A stretch of 64,000 bases of DNA from Methylophilus methylotrophus DSM 46235 = ATCC 53528 (GCF_000378225.1 NZ_KB905141.1:1283055-1347054); one strand, 5' to 3'; numbered from the stretch's first letter, positions 1 to 9,110 are shown. Program-made: numbers and translations. The notes: generated by a model not told the origin, from the sequence alone.

Positions 1-1073
1 AAACGATATTCGACAGGATCCTCCACGGTAATCACTTTGGTTTCTGGGGTATTCAGTTCACTCAGCGCAGAGTACAAAGTAGTCGTTTTACCACTCCCGG
101 TCGGACCAGTGACCAGCACCATCCCGCTCGGGCGGTTGATCATCTTGCGAAAACGTACCAGTAAATCTGCTGGCATACCCAGCTTGTCGAGCTGAAAATG
201 TCCGGTGTTCTGAATGAGCAAGCGCATGACCACAGTTTCGCCATATTGCGTTGGCATGGTGGAAATACGCATATCTACCGCCCGGCCTTTAACGGTAAAA
301 CCAAAGCGGCCATCTTGCGGCAAGCGCTTCTCAGAAATATCCAAACCCGCCATGATTTTAAGACGCATCACCAGCGCAGTAGCAATCTTGATATCCGCCT
401 GGGTTTGAAAGTGCATCACGCCATCAATACGGAAACGGATCAGTAGCTTGTTGTCTTGTGGCTCAATATGCACATCGGAAGCTCGTACCTGCACGGCATC
501 TTCAAAAATGGTTTGCAACAGCTTAACTACTGGTGCATCGTCAATGCCAAGGTCAACACCCATCAGGCTGGCGAGATCCACATTGCTGGCAGCCAGATCC
601 TCTTGCAGCTCCAGTGCAAGTGAGGAAATTTGTTCGGTCTGGCGATAAGAACGGTCGATGGTCTGCATGAGCAGACTTTCTTGCACCACTACAATATCAA
701 TATCGCGCTTAAGCAACCTGACGAGTTCGTCATATGCATAGACATCTGATGGGTCCACCATCGCGATGAGGAAACTGTTTGGACGCTCTTCGAGCAAAAT
801 GGCGCGGAAACGGCGCGATTGAACTTCAGGGAGCTTTTGAACCTGCTTCACATCCAGTTCGTACTGCCCTAAGTCCAAAAATGGGATATTCAACTGAGAA
901 GCAACAGCCTCGGCAATTTGCCGCTCATTGGCATAGCCTTTTTCAGCAATGACGCGACCAAGGCGGCGGCCTGTCTTGCGCTGCTCTTCCAGCGCCTGCT
1001 CAAGCTCAGCTTGGGTCATGAAATTCTGTCTGACCAGAATTTCACCTAATCTAATTTTCTCGGGACGAGCCAT
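1..1073 (-). CDS. GspE/PilB/MshE-family secretion or pilus assembly ATPase, 5' part only
   Basis: The reading frame starts at the ATG ending at 1073 and runs off the window start, so about 357 N-terminal residues are seen. Residues 8-31 and 37-60 form two consecutive MshEN-type motifs (RLG at 8-10 and 37-39, each ending in a conserved Gln at 31 and 60), a fold known to bind cyclic di-GMP in MshE. The middle domain contains the usual GspE sequence (ASDVHIEP, RFRIDG, QDGRFG), and the Walker A motif GPTGSGKTTT lies near residue 322; the last visible residues are VEDPVEY. The protein is a cytoplasmic hexameric ATPase that powers type IV pilus or type II secretion pseudopilus assembly. Which of the two cannot be told because downstream genes are outside the window. 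Confidence 0.9.
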   Translation of the reverse strand, partial: MARPEKIRLGEILVRQNFMTQAELEQALEEQRKTGRRLGRVIAEKGYANERQIAEAVASQLNIPFLDLGQYELDVKQVQKLPEVQSRRFRAILLEERPNSFLIAMVDPSDVYAYDELVRLLKRDIDIVVVQESLLMQTIDRSYRQTEQISSLALELQEDLAASNVDLASLMGVDLGIDDAPVVKLLQTIFEDAVQVRASDVHIEPQDNKLLIRFRIDGVMHFQTQADIKIATALVMRLKIMAGLDISEKRLPQDGRFGFTVKGRAVDMRISTMPTQYGETVVMRLLIQNTGHFQLDKLGMPADLLVRFRKMINRPSGMVLVTGPTGSGKTTTLYSALSELNTPETKVITVEDPVEYR

Positions 1074-1161
1074 GGCGTTGTAATTATTTATCTATATAGA
1101 CTTTTCTCGTCTATCATATCATCAACATTTTAATCCTACGTTTGTAAACAAGCTGCAAAAA

Positions 1162-1626
1162 ATGTTTCATATCGTGCTTTTCGAACCGGAAATTCCGCCC
1201 AATACGGGAAATATCATACGTTTATGTGCCAATGCCGGTGCCAAATTGCATCTGGTCAAACCGCTGGGCTTTGAACTCTCGGACAAACATCTCAAACGGG
1301 CTGGACTGGATTATCATGAATACGCTGAACTGACTGTTTACGAAAACTGGGCCGAATGCCAGCAATCGTTACAAGGCAAACGCATGTTTGCGCTCACCAC
1401 CAAAGGCAGCACTCGCCACACTGACTTGCAATTCAAAGATGAAGATGTATTTATCTTTGGGCCGGAATCACGCGGCCTGCCAGAAGACATTCGCGCAAGC
1501 TTCGCGCCTGAACACAGGGTCAGGTTACCCATGCTGCCGCATAGCCGCAGCCTGAACCTGTCAAACTCGGCAGCGATTTTGCTGTATGAAGCGTGGCGAC
1601 AAACTGGTTTTCCTGGCGGCGTATGA
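1162..1626 (+). CDS. trmL: tRNA (cytidine/uridine-34 2'-O)-methyltransferase TrmL
   Basis: This 154-residue SPOUT-class methyltransferase has the typical length of TrmL, which methylates the ribose of the wobble base of tRNA-Leu isoacceptors using S-adenosylmethionine. The N terminus has the family signature EIPPNTGNIIRLC, and the C terminus has the knot motifs FGPESRGLP and LNLSNSAAILLYEAWRQ, which bind the cofactor. It is divergent from the upstream assembly ATPase with about 88 bases between the starts, and it ends facing a minus-strand terminator at 1638-1670. No SD sequence is obvious; the start is supported by family length. Confidence 0.95.
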   Translation: MFHIVLFEPEIPPNTGNIIRLCANAGAKLHLVKPLGFELSDKHLKRAGLDYHEYAELTVYENWAECQQSLQGKRMFALTTKGSTRHTDLQFKDEDVFIFGPESRGLPEDIRASFAPEHRVRLPMLPHSRSLNLSNSAAILLYEAWRQTGFPGGV

Positions 1627-1637
1627 AAGCAATAGAC

Positions 1638-1670
1638 AAAAAAAGCCCCGATTAAGGGGTAAATCGGGGC
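1638..1670 (-). terminator. Rho-independent terminator of a minus-strand transcript
   Basis: A perfect 9-bp stem (GCCCCGATT at 1645-1653, AATCGGGGC at 1662-1670) with an 8-base loop is followed on the minus strand by seven T residues (complement of 1638-1644). On the plus strand no T run follows, so it cannot serve trmL well. No protein gene lies upstream on the minus strand, which implies an RNA transcript ends here. Confidence 0.75.
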
Positions 1671-1800
1671 AACAGGCCTCATCGTAAAGGCTTCCGCTCA
1701 GGGAGGAAAGAAGCGGAAAGATGATTCATCATCATCGTACTGGTAAGAGCAATCACCGGTTTAAAAAGTTCCAACAACTTAACAGCCATCTTCAGGATGA
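1638..1800 (-). ncRNA. Candidate small RNA with C-rich, anti-Shine-Dalgarno hairpin loop
   Basis: A strong minus-strand terminator closes a gene-free interval that starts near uvrD. Upstream of it is a hairpin with stem TTCCGCT/AGCGGAA (1692-1698 with 1712-1718) whose 13-base loop reads TCTTTCCTCCCTG on the transcript, complementary to GGAGG-type ribosome binding sites. The pattern (C-rich loop hairpin plus U-rich terminator) is known from trans-acting bacterial sRNAs. The 5' end is a guess; no clear promoter was recognised. An 18-codon ORF (1679-1735, minus) lies inside but has no SD sequence, so a short peptide gene is the less likely alternative. Confidence 0.4.
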
Positions 1801-1846
1801 AGATATTTTTCACTCAACCGGTATACACGTCATGCGATAATAAGAC

Positions 1847-4027
1847 ATGCAATCTGAAACCAATCTCCTTCAGGGCCTCAACGACAAACAACTGCAAGCG
1901 GTCACCCTGCCGCATGTCTCCGCATTGATTCTGGCAGGGGCTGGCAGCGGTAAAACCCGTGTGCTGACCACCCGTATCGCCTGGCTGATTCAGACCGGGC
2001 AAACCTCACCCATGGGCTTGATGGCGGTGACCTTTACCAATAAGGCTGCCAAGGAAATGCTGACGCGATTGACCAGCATGTTGCCGATTAATACACGCGG
2101 CATGTGGGCGGGTACTTTTCACGGCTTGTGTAACCGCATGCTACGCGCACATTACCGTGAAGCTGGCTTGCCTAATACCTTTCAGATTTTAGATACCGCC
2201 GACCAGCTTTCCGCCATCAAACGCGTCATGAAGGCCATGAATGTGGATGATGAGAAATATCCGCCCAAGCAGGTGATGGGCTATATCAACAGCTGCAAGG
2301 AAGAGGGCCTGCGTGCCGATGCGGTAGATGCCTACGATGGCCACAGTCAGAAATTACGCGAAATTTATGCCGCCTACGACCAGCAATGCAACCGTGAAGG
2401 GGTAGCCGACTTTGCTGAACTGTTATTGCGCTGCTATGAATTATTAGAGCGTGAGCCACATATCCGCGCGCACTATCAGCAACGTTTCCAATACATCCTG
2501 GTCGACGAATTCCAGGACACCAACCGCCTGCAATACTTGTGGCTGAAACTGCTGGGCGGCGCGCATAACAGTATTTTTGCCGTGGGTGATGACGACCAGA
2601 GTATTTACGCTTTCCGTGGTGCTCGCGTTGGCAATATGAATGACTTCCAGCGCGACTTTAACGTGCAGAATATCGTTAAGCTCGAAGAAAACTATCGCTC
2701 GCACAGCAATATTCTGGATGCCGCCAATGCCATAATTGCCAACAATCGCAACCGTCTGGGCAAGAACTTGTGGACATCCGCTGGCAAGGGCGAGCCGATC
2801 CGTATTTACGAGGCGTATAACGATACTGACGAAGCACAATTCATTGTCGATGAAGTGAACATGCTGCAAAAAGAAGGGGTTCCATTGGGCGAGATGGCCC
2901 TGCTCTACCGCAGCAACGCACAGTCACGCATTCTTGAACACACGCTGTTTTCTGCCAATATCCCCTATCGGGTTTATGGCGGACTGCGCTTTTTTGAGCG
3001 TGCTGAAATCAAGCATGCACTTGCCTATATGCGCCTGATTGCCAACGCCAATGATGATACCGCCCTTTTGCGCATCATCAACTTTCCACCACGCGGCATA
3101 GGCGCACGCGGCCTGGAGCAATTGCAGGAAGCCGCCCGCCAGAACGAATGTAGTTTGTGGCAGGCAGCTACCAATAAGGTGGGGGAAGGCAAGCTCGGCA
3201 GTAAGGGCGTGGAGGGGTTTGTTGCGCTGATCCGGCAGATGGTGGACCAGGGTTATGGCATCACATTGGGTGAAATGGCAGAAATGGTCATTAACCTGAG
3301 CGGCCTCATCGCACATTACCAGAATGACAAAGAGGGTGAAGACCGCATCGAAAACTTGCAGGAACTGGTGACGGCTGCCGTCGCCTTTAGCAAGCAGGAT
3401 TTGGGTAATCACCATAATATGGATGAAGATGCCGATTTGCTGACGCAGTTTTTGAACCATGCCAGCCTTGAGGCAGGCGACCACCAGGCTGATATTGGTC
3501 ATGAAGCACTGCAATTGATGACTGTGCATGCCGCAAAAGGCCTGGAGTTCCAGAGCGTGTTTATCAGCGGTGTCGAGGAAGGCTTGTTTCCGCATGACCA
3601 GGCCGCTTACGAAAATGGCGGGCTGGAAGAAGAACGTCGCCTGATGTATGTTGCCGTCACTCGTGCACGCCAGCGGCTCTATCTCACCTATGCCCAAAGT
3701 CGCATGCTGCATGGTCAGGTGCGTTACGGCATTCCCTCACGCTTTGTCGATGAAATCCCGGCCGAACTGACCAAACGCCTGAACAGCAAACCAGTTGCCA
3801 AACCTTATGCAGCGGGCGGTCAATACGCCATGGCTGCCGCTCAACCTGCAAGTGTCCAGTCCAGTTATCCATTCAAGATAGGCCAAAGCGTGCGCCATAG
3901 CAAATTCGGTGAAGGCGTGGTGGTCAGCTATGAAGGGAATGCGAGCGACCTGGCCGTGAAAGTGAATTTTGGTAGCGCAGGTCTCAAAACACTAATGCTG
4001 GAATACGCCAAGCTGGAAAAAGTTTAG
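1847..4027 (+). CDS. uvrD: ATP-dependent DNA helicase II UvrD (superfamily 1A)
   Basis: This 726-residue 3'-5' helicase acts in nucleotide excision and mismatch repair. Visible motifs are Walker A AGAGSGKT at 30-37, motif Ia TFTNKAAKEM at about 62-71, Walker B LVDEFQDTN at 218-226, motif III GDDDQSIYAFRGA at 247-259, motif V TVHAAKGLEFQ and motif VI VAVTRARQRLYL. The C-terminal 50 residues (VRHSKFGEGVV...) form the Tudor-like tail typical of UvrD/PcrA rather than Rep. A GATAAT element at 1836-1841 lies only five bases before the ATG and no SD sequence is visible, so the message may have a very short leader. Confidence 0.95.
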   Translation: MQSETNLLQGLNDKQLQAVTLPHVSALILAGAGSGKTRVLTTRIAWLIQTGQTSPMGLMAVTFTNKAAKEMLTRLTSMLPINTRGMWAGTFHGLCNRMLRAHYREAGLPNTFQILDTADQLSAIKRVMKAMNVDDEKYPPKQVMGYINSCKEEGLRADAVDAYDGHSQKLREIYAAYDQQCNREGVADFAELLLRCYELLEREPHIRAHYQQRFQYILVDEFQDTNRLQYLWLKLLGGAHNSIFAVGDDDQSIYAFRGARVGNMNDFQRDFNVQNIVKLEENYRSHSNILDAANAIIANNRNRLGKNLWTSAGKGEPIRIYEAYNDTDEAQFIVDEVNMLQKEGVPLGEMALLYRSNAQSRILEHTLFSANIPYRVYGGLRFFERAEIKHALAYMRLIANANDDTALLRIINFPPRGIGARGLEQLQEAARQNECSLWQAATNKVGEGKLGSKGVEGFVALIRQMVDQGYGITLGEMAEMVINLSGLIAHYQNDKEGEDRIENLQELVTAAVAFSKQDLGNHHNMDEDADLLTQFLNHASLEAGDHQADIGHEALQLMTVHAAKGLEFQSVFISGVEEGLFPHDQAAYENGGLEEERRLMYVAVTRARQRLYLTYAQSRMLHGQVRYGIPSRFVDEIPAELTKRLNSKPVAKPYAAGGQYAMAAAQPASVQSSYPFKIGQSVRHSKFGEGVVVSYEGNASDLAVKVNFGSAGLKTLMLEYAKLEKV

Positions 4028-4196
4028 GGCCTGTTAACCGTATTTCATGGGCTGCATGAATCGCTAAACACTGAGTGTGCTCACACAAAAAGTGGTCGAT
4101 TTAACTGAATCATTGACCGTCTACAAAGTCACTAAAAACTCAAGTCTAAGAATGCCTTGATTCTGGCGTAACTGTCACAAATATTTCATCAACCCT

Positions 4197-6050
4197 TTGC
4201 ATAGCTTTAATCAAGAAGCAGTTAAATCAGTCGATACTGCTTGCATGATATATGCCCCTCCTCAGCTTGAAGTCGAGACCATTCTTGCGCAGAAAAACCT
4301 GCTGCCGCTGTTTCAACCGATTGTCGATATTAAACAGGCGCGTGTATTTGCCCATGAAGCATTGATCCGGGGTCCTGTTGAATCCAAACTCCACTCACCG
4401 ATTGCCCTGTTTAATGCAGCCAGCTTGTGTGGTTTGAATATCGACATGGAATACACGGCTCGTGAAGTCATTTTTAATGAATATAGCCGTAGCGACCGGT
4501 CGCATCCGCTATTTGTCAACTTCAGCCCGGACGCTTTGCTGCTCACCGACAGTCATTTGGCCTTTGGCTTGACGCAACTCGCACGTAGCGGGCTCAAAGC
4601 CAGTGATATCGTGATTGAAATCACCGAGAGTTCTACCATCCGTGACTATGCCGTACTCCGTGACGCGGTCACCCGCTTTAAATCACTGGGTTTCAAGATT
4701 GCGCTGGATGACCTTGGTGAAGGGACGTCCGGTTTGCGCTTGTGGTCTGAACTCTCACCCGAATATGTCAAAATCGACAAGCATTTTATTGCCAATATAC
4801 ACAATGACCCAATCAAGCTAGAGTTTGTGCGCGGCATCCAGAAAATCGCGGTTGAATCCAATACGCTGACCATTGCCGAAGGCATTGAGACCAAAGAAGA
4901 ATTGGCGGTGATCAAGGACCTGAAAATAGACTTTGCGCAGGGCTACCTGTTTGGACGACCCTTCCCGAAATTTCAGTATGTCCTGACTGAGGAGGTCAAC
5001 AACCTGCTCAATAAAAATATTATCCGCCTGTTTGCGGAACATCAGAATACTGCAAAACAGGCCACGGTCATTAGTCTGGCCAGTTACCAAACAGCCGCCT
5101 TTCCCGAAATGACCAATGAGGAAGTGTATAACTGGTTTGACCGTGAAAATACGCTCAATTCGATTCCCGTGATTAATCACCAGTCAAAACCGATTGGTTT
5201 GATCAGCCGTTACGACACCATAGACCGGTTTGCGCGACGCTACCAAAAAGAATTGCATGGCAAGAAGCCATGCACGACATTTATGGACGCTAACTGCCTG
5301 GTCGTTCAAAAAGAGATGTCCATCCTGGCCATGAGTGAACTGATCCTGGCCGCAGACCCCAAATACTTGCTCAATGGATTTATCATTGCTGATGGTGAGC
5401 GGTATGTAGGCATGGGGAGTGGGCATGCTCTGCTACGCGAAGTCACCAACATGCAAATCCACGCCGCGCGCTATGCCAATCCATTAACATTGCTTCCTGG
5501 AAATGTGCCTATCAATGCCCATATTGATAAGCTGCTGGAGCGCCGCATCCCCTTTGTGGCCTGCTATTGTGATCTAGACCACTTTAAACCGTTTAATGAT
5601 GCCTATGGCTACCGTCGTGGAGATGAAGTGATCCAGTTTGTCGGCCGCCTGTTAAGCAGCCAGGTGAACAATGAACATGACTTTGTCGGCCATATTGGTG
5701 GCGACGACTTTGTACTGGTGTTCCAGAGCGAAGGCTGGGAGGCCACTTGCAATGACATCCTGGACACCATCGTCAAGGTGACGCCGGATTTTTACGACCT
5801 GAAAGATATCCAGCAAGGTGGCATACGAATAGAAGATCGCTTGGGGAATGAGCATTTTTACCCGTTTGGCAGCCTGTCCATCGGCGCGGTACAAGTGCAT
5901 CCGGACGCATTTGCCAGCCATCACGAAGTGGCAGGCGCCATGAGCAATGCCAAGAAACAGGCCAAGAAAATTGTAGGCAACAGCCTGTTTATAGAACGCC
6001 GGCGGCTGGCTCCATCAGCCAGCCGGGCAGCGGATGAGCGCCTTGCCTAA
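4197..6050 (+). CDS. EAL-CBS-GGDEF cyclic-di-GMP signalling protein
   Basis: The protein has an N-terminal EAL phosphodiesterase domain (about 30-270), a CBS-pair-like middle (about 300-430) and a C-terminal GGDEF domain (about 460-600). The EAL domain keeps the expected catalytic sites: EALIR at 54-58, the Asn of FVNFSP, EITES, DDLGEG, VKID, EGIE and QGY. The GGDEF signature is GGDDF at 501-505, with the fourth Glu changed to Asp, and the inhibitory-site Arg about ten residues upstream is Asn. I infer a working c-di-GMP phosphodiesterase with a weak or regulatory cyclase domain. No signal peptide or membrane segment is seen. The listed start is a TTG; the ATG at 4245 (residue 17) is an equally good candidate and neither has a clear SD. 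Confidence 0.88.
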   Translation: MHSFNQEAVKSVDTACMIYAPPQLEVETILAQKNLLPLFQPIVDIKQARVFAHEALIRGPVESKLHSPIALFNAASLCGLNIDMEYTAREVIFNEYSRSDRSHPLFVNFSPDALLLTDSHLAFGLTQLARSGLKASDIVIEITESSTIRDYAVLRDAVTRFKSLGFKIALDDLGEGTSGLRLWSELSPEYVKIDKHFIANIHNDPIKLEFVRGIQKIAVESNTLTIAEGIETKEELAVIKDLKIDFAQGYLFGRPFPKFQYVLTEEVNNLLNKNIIRLFAEHQNTAKQATVISLASYQTAAFPEMTNEEVYNWFDRENTLNSIPVINHQSKPIGLISRYDTIDRFARRYQKELHGKKPCTTFMDANCLVVQKEMSILAMSELILAADPKYLLNGFIIADGERYVGMGSGHALLREVTNMQIHAARYANPLTLLPGNVPINAHIDKLLERRIPFVACYCDLDHFKPFNDAYGYRRGDEVIQFVGRLLSSQVNNEHDFVGHIGGDDFVLVFQSEGWEATCNDILDTIVKVTPDFYDLKDIQQGGIRIEDRLGNEHFYPFGSLSIGAVQVHPDAFASHHEVAGAMSNAKKQAKKIVGNSLFIERRRLAPSASRAADERLA

Positions 6051-6066
6051 TTATTAAGCGTCATGG

Positions 6067-6852
6067 CTAAACTTGTGGCGCAGCCCTGAATACATCCTTA
6101 TAGCTGATGTATTGAAAGGCAAACATCAAGGCGTTAATCACCAGCAAGGCGGCAAACACCAACAATGGCATCAGCAACTGTGCGAGCATCGGAATCAAGG
6201 CTCCCAAAATCCCGATCACCAGCCCCAGGCCCAACATCACCACCAGCATGCCTACAGTCATGACCAGCCAGGAAACCGCCATGGGCAGCGCATATTGCAG
6301 CATGCCGGCAATACTGGATTTGATGGCCTTGATCAAAGGATAGCCATTTAATGCAATCAGCATGGGCGAAAACCAGGTGGCAATAAACAGTGGCAACAGT
6401 AGCAACATCACCTTGACGATAAATGACAGCGTATTTTCCAGAAATTGAGTCATTTGCGACTCTGTCATGCCTGCCTTGGTCGGCGCATGTGAAATAAGCG
6501 AGGCCAGCTCACTACTGAGCAAATAAGTGGCCAATATGGCATATACGAGGCAACTGGCACCCAGCAGCACCAGCGGTCTGAAATGCTGTTGCAGATGCTC
6601 AATCACTTCACGCGGAGACATACGGCCTTGCAAATCCACCTGACGGTAAAGCATGACCACCAGCGCCATGCACACTGGCCAGATCACAACCGAAACCAAG
6701 CCGAGGAAGCCAAGCATGGGTAACGATGGCAAGACCATGAAAATAACGATATAGGCGAGTGAACACAGCATCCATACATGTGGCTGCGTTCGGAATAAGG
6801 CCAGGCTTTCTTTCACCCAGCGCAAGCCGCGCTGGCTTCCGGTTTCAGTCAT
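6067..6852 (-). CDS. BPSS1780-family integral membrane protein
   Basis: The 261-residue protein has about six hydrophobic segments, for example around residues 28-60, 95-115, 140-160 and 190-245, and no catalytic motif. It resembles the BPSS1780 family of betaproteobacterial inner-membrane proteins, whose function is unknown. The start is supported by GGGAGACAC directly before the ATG. It is the last gene of a minus-strand run DUF2782-thrB-this gene, with 24 bases from thrB, so co-transcription is likely. A role cannot be derived from sequence. Confidence 0.75.
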   Translation of the reverse strand: MTETGSQRGLRWVKESLALFRTQPHVWMLCSLAYIVIFMVLPSLPMLGFLGLVSVVIWPVCMALVVMLYRQVDLQGRMSPREVIEHLQQHFRPLVLLGASCLVYAILATYLLSSELASLISHAPTKAGMTESQMTQFLENTLSFIVKVMLLLLPLFIATWFSPMLIALNGYPLIKAIKSSIAGMLQYALPMAVSWLVMTVGMLVVMLGLGLVIGILGALIPMLAQLLMPLLVFAALLVINALMFAFQYISYKDVFRAAPQV

Positions 6853-6876
6853 GTGTCTCCCTTGATACTCTTGATA

Positions 6877-7803
6877 TTAAGTCAAAGCTTTACGATTTAA
6901 CAGCACCCGTTCGAAATGCGCCGGGTCTTTTGCATGTGTCAGTTCACCCGCCACCGGATAATAAAAATCATACAGGCGCGAGAGCCAGAAGCGCAAGGCA
7001 GCCCGGCGCAACAAGGCAGGCCAATGGGTTTTTTCAGCCTCGGTAAATGGCCGCTCGGACTGGTAGGCATTCATGAATGCTGCCAGTTTCTCATCCACAA
7101 AGTTGCCGGTGCTATCCACACACCATTCGTTGACCGCAATCGCCACATCATAGGCGAGGACATCATGGCAGGCATAATAAAAGTCAATAAAGCCGCCGAG
7201 CACATCGCCATCAAAAAGCACATTGTCACGGAACAGGTCACCGTGAATCACGCCATGTGGCAAACGTGACAAATCCAGGCCATGCTGGAACTCTAATTCT
7301 TCCTGCAAGAGATGCTGCTGGACAGGTGCCAGTTTTGGCATCACCTGTTGCGCAGTCATGACACGCCAGCCTTGGCCACGTTGATTGTGCGACTGCTCAT
7401 GAAAATCCAAGCCGGCCACATGCAGGCGCGCCAATGTCCGTGCCACCGCCTCAATCTGCTTTAAATTGGGCTGGCTGACATCGCTGCCTCGCAGGCAACT
7501 CACCATCAAGGCGGGTTTACCGTGAATGCGATGCAAGGCAGTGTTGTTCTGGTCCACAATTGGTTTGGGACACGGAATATCATGCCGTGACAGATGAGTC
7601 ATCAAGTGCACGAAATAAGGCAACTCGTCAAAATCATTTTTTTCAAACACCGTCAGCACAAAGCGCGCCTGACTGGTTTCGACGAAATAATTGGTATTGG
7701 TGATCCCGGCAGCAATGCCACGTAATGTGTGCAACTCACCGACATTAAAAGGCGCCAGCCACTGGCGCACTTCATCCAAACTCAGCGTGGTAAAAACAGA
7801 CAT
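6877..7803 (-). CDS. thrB: Homoserine kinase (APH-fold, ThrB type II)
   Basis: This 308-residue kinase phosphorylates L-homoserine with ATP on the way to threonine. It is of the aminoglycoside phosphotransferase fold, not the GHMP fold of E. coli ThrB. Evidence is the N-terminal GIAAGITNTNYFV segment, the catalytic loop HGDLFRDNVLF with the Asp base, and the metal-binding FIDFYYACHDVLAYDVAIAVNEW segment. It follows the DUF2782 gene by 41 bases, and a small hairpin (GCCTGC/GCAGGC, 7816-7835) lies in that gap. Threonine synthase and homoserine dehydrogenase genes are not in the window. Confidence 0.92.
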   Translation of the reverse strand: MSVFTTLSLDEVRQWLAPFNVGELHTLRGIAAGITNTNYFVETSQARFVLTVFEKNDFDELPYFVHLMTHLSRHDIPCPKPIVDQNNTALHRIHGKPALMVSCLRGSDVSQPNLKQIEAVARTLARLHVAGLDFHEQSHNQRGQGWRVMTAQQVMPKLAPVQQHLLQEELEFQHGLDLSRLPHGVIHGDLFRDNVLFDGDVLGGFIDFYYACHDVLAYDVAIAVNEWCVDSTGNFVDEKLAAFMNAYQSERPFTEAEKTHWPALLRRAALRFWLSRLYDFYYPVAGELTHAKDPAHFERVLLNRKALT

Positions 7804-7844
7804 ATTGATAGGCTAGCCTGCAAATCAAGGCAGGCGTTTAAGAT

Positions 7845-8189
7845 TTAGAATCGGAACAGGATCCATTTAGGAACAGACAGGGGACGTGTGGGGCCATCAT
7901 TCACCCAGTCACCATTACGGTCTTCGCGGTGCAGGTAGTAAGGCTTGCCACTTGGTGGTGTCACCTTCACCATATACACTTCACCGTTCAGGCTGTATTC
8001 CTCAATATCATTTTCGCCATCTTTGCGTTTGTTGACGGTCGGCTGGTCTATCGGTTGTCCTTCAATCACTTTGGGCGGAGACGGCACTTCTTCGAGCAGT
8101 TCTGCATCTTTTGGGGCAGCTGCCCACGCTGGCAACGCTATCGCAGTCGCGCAGATAGCGGCCAGCAATAATCGGGAAAAATCACGCAT
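7845..8189 (-). CDS. DUF2782-family small exported protein
   Basis: The 114-residue product begins with a clear signal peptide (hydrophobic LLLAAICATAIALPAWAAA, cleavage near residue 24), followed by a Pro/Glu-rich spacer and a compact domain (EEYSLNGEVYMVKVTPPSGKPYYLHREDRNGDW) typical of DUF2782. It is likely periplasmic. The start is well supported by AAGGAGTCCTTC before the ATG. It heads the minus-strand run with thrB, an association I recall from other betaproteobacteria. Function is unknown. Confidence 0.8.
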   Translation of the reverse strand: MRDFSRLLLAAICATAIALPAWAAAPKDAELLEEVPSPPKVIEGQPIDQPTVNKRKDGENDIEEYSLNGEVYMVKVTPPSGKPYYLHREDRNGDWVNDGPTRPLSVPKWILFRF

Positions 8190-8289
8190 GAAGGACTCCT
8201 TAGTCAGTGAAGGCTATTCTAGCAAAAACCACCCCGCTGGCGGTAATTGCAGACACAATAATCTTAAATAAAGCGATGTCGGCCTTCAC

Positions 8290-9015
8290 TTATAGATAAA
8301 GTAACATCTTGCGTTCGGCTGGCGTCAGTTCAAAACCGGTGGTTTCATAGTGTTTGAAAATGGCGTCCACAATTTTTTGTGGCTCATCAATCACTTGTAT
8401 CAGGTCCATATCTGCCGGTGAGGCCATCCCCTCTGCCACCAGCGTATTTTGTAGCCAATCCACCAGCCCAGCCCAATACTGCTTACTGACCAATATGATC
8501 GGAATCTTGCGGCTCTTGCCAGTCTGCACCAGGGTAATCGCTTCCATTAACTCATCGAGCGTGCCAAAACCGCCCGGCATGACAACAAAAGCACTGGCAT
8601 ATTTAACAAACATGACCTTGCGCATGAAAAAGTATTTAAAGCTAATGCCGATGTCCTGGTAAGCATTGCCGTGTTGCTCGAAAGGCAATTTGATATTCAG
8701 GCCAACACTGGCACCACGCCCGGGGAACGCGCCTTTGTTGGCCGCCTCCATAATGCCCGGCCCACCGCCGGATAGGACACTGAACCCGGAATCTGACAGC
8801 AAACGCGCAATTTCTTCAGTGAGCAGGTAATTAGGGTGATCCGGCTTGGTACGCGCACTACCAAAAATAGAGACTGCCGGCATAATGGCCTTGAGGTTTT
8901 CAGTTGCGCCGACAAACTCGGCCATGATCTCAAACGCTCGCCACGATTCATGGTTCACATCATCGCCATCAAGTAACTCCGGCTGCACCATACTTGGTAG
9001 CTTTTGGCTGGTCAT
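8290..9015 (-). CDS. LOG-family nucleotide 5'-monophosphate phosphoribohydrolase
   Basis: This 241-residue protein belongs to the Rossmann-like LOG family (TIGR00730), which cleaves the N-glycosidic bond of nucleoside 5'-monophosphates, including cytokinin ribotides in plants and bacteria. The signatures are FGSART near residue 52, SGGGPGIMEAANKGAF, and the catalytic PGGFGTLDE near 146-154. The physiological substrate in bacteria without cytokinin biosynthesis is uncertain and may be AMP. It is divergent from polA with 95 bases between starts. Confidence 0.88.
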   Translation of the reverse strand: MTSQKLPSMVQPELLDGDDVNHESWRAFEIMAEFVGATENLKAIMPAVSIFGSARTKPDHPNYLLTEEIARLLSDSGFSVLSGGGPGIMEAANKGAFPGRGASVGLNIKLPFEQHGNAYQDIGISFKYFFMRKVMFVKYASAFVVMPGGFGTLDELMEAITLVQTGKSRKIPIILVSKQYWAGLVDWLQNTLVAEGMASPADMDLIQVIDEPQKIVDAIFKHYETTGFELTPAERKMLLYL

Positions 9016-9110
9016 ACATCAGTCCTTCATATTACAAACCAAATTAGTGTACATGAAGTCGCTTTGAAATGCGTAAAATACGCCATTGATTTGATTCAAG
9101 AGAACGCACA

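Noticed and set aside
2924..3712. A 262-codon open frame on the minus strand
   Set aside because: It lies wholly antisense to uvrD and shows no recognisable domain.
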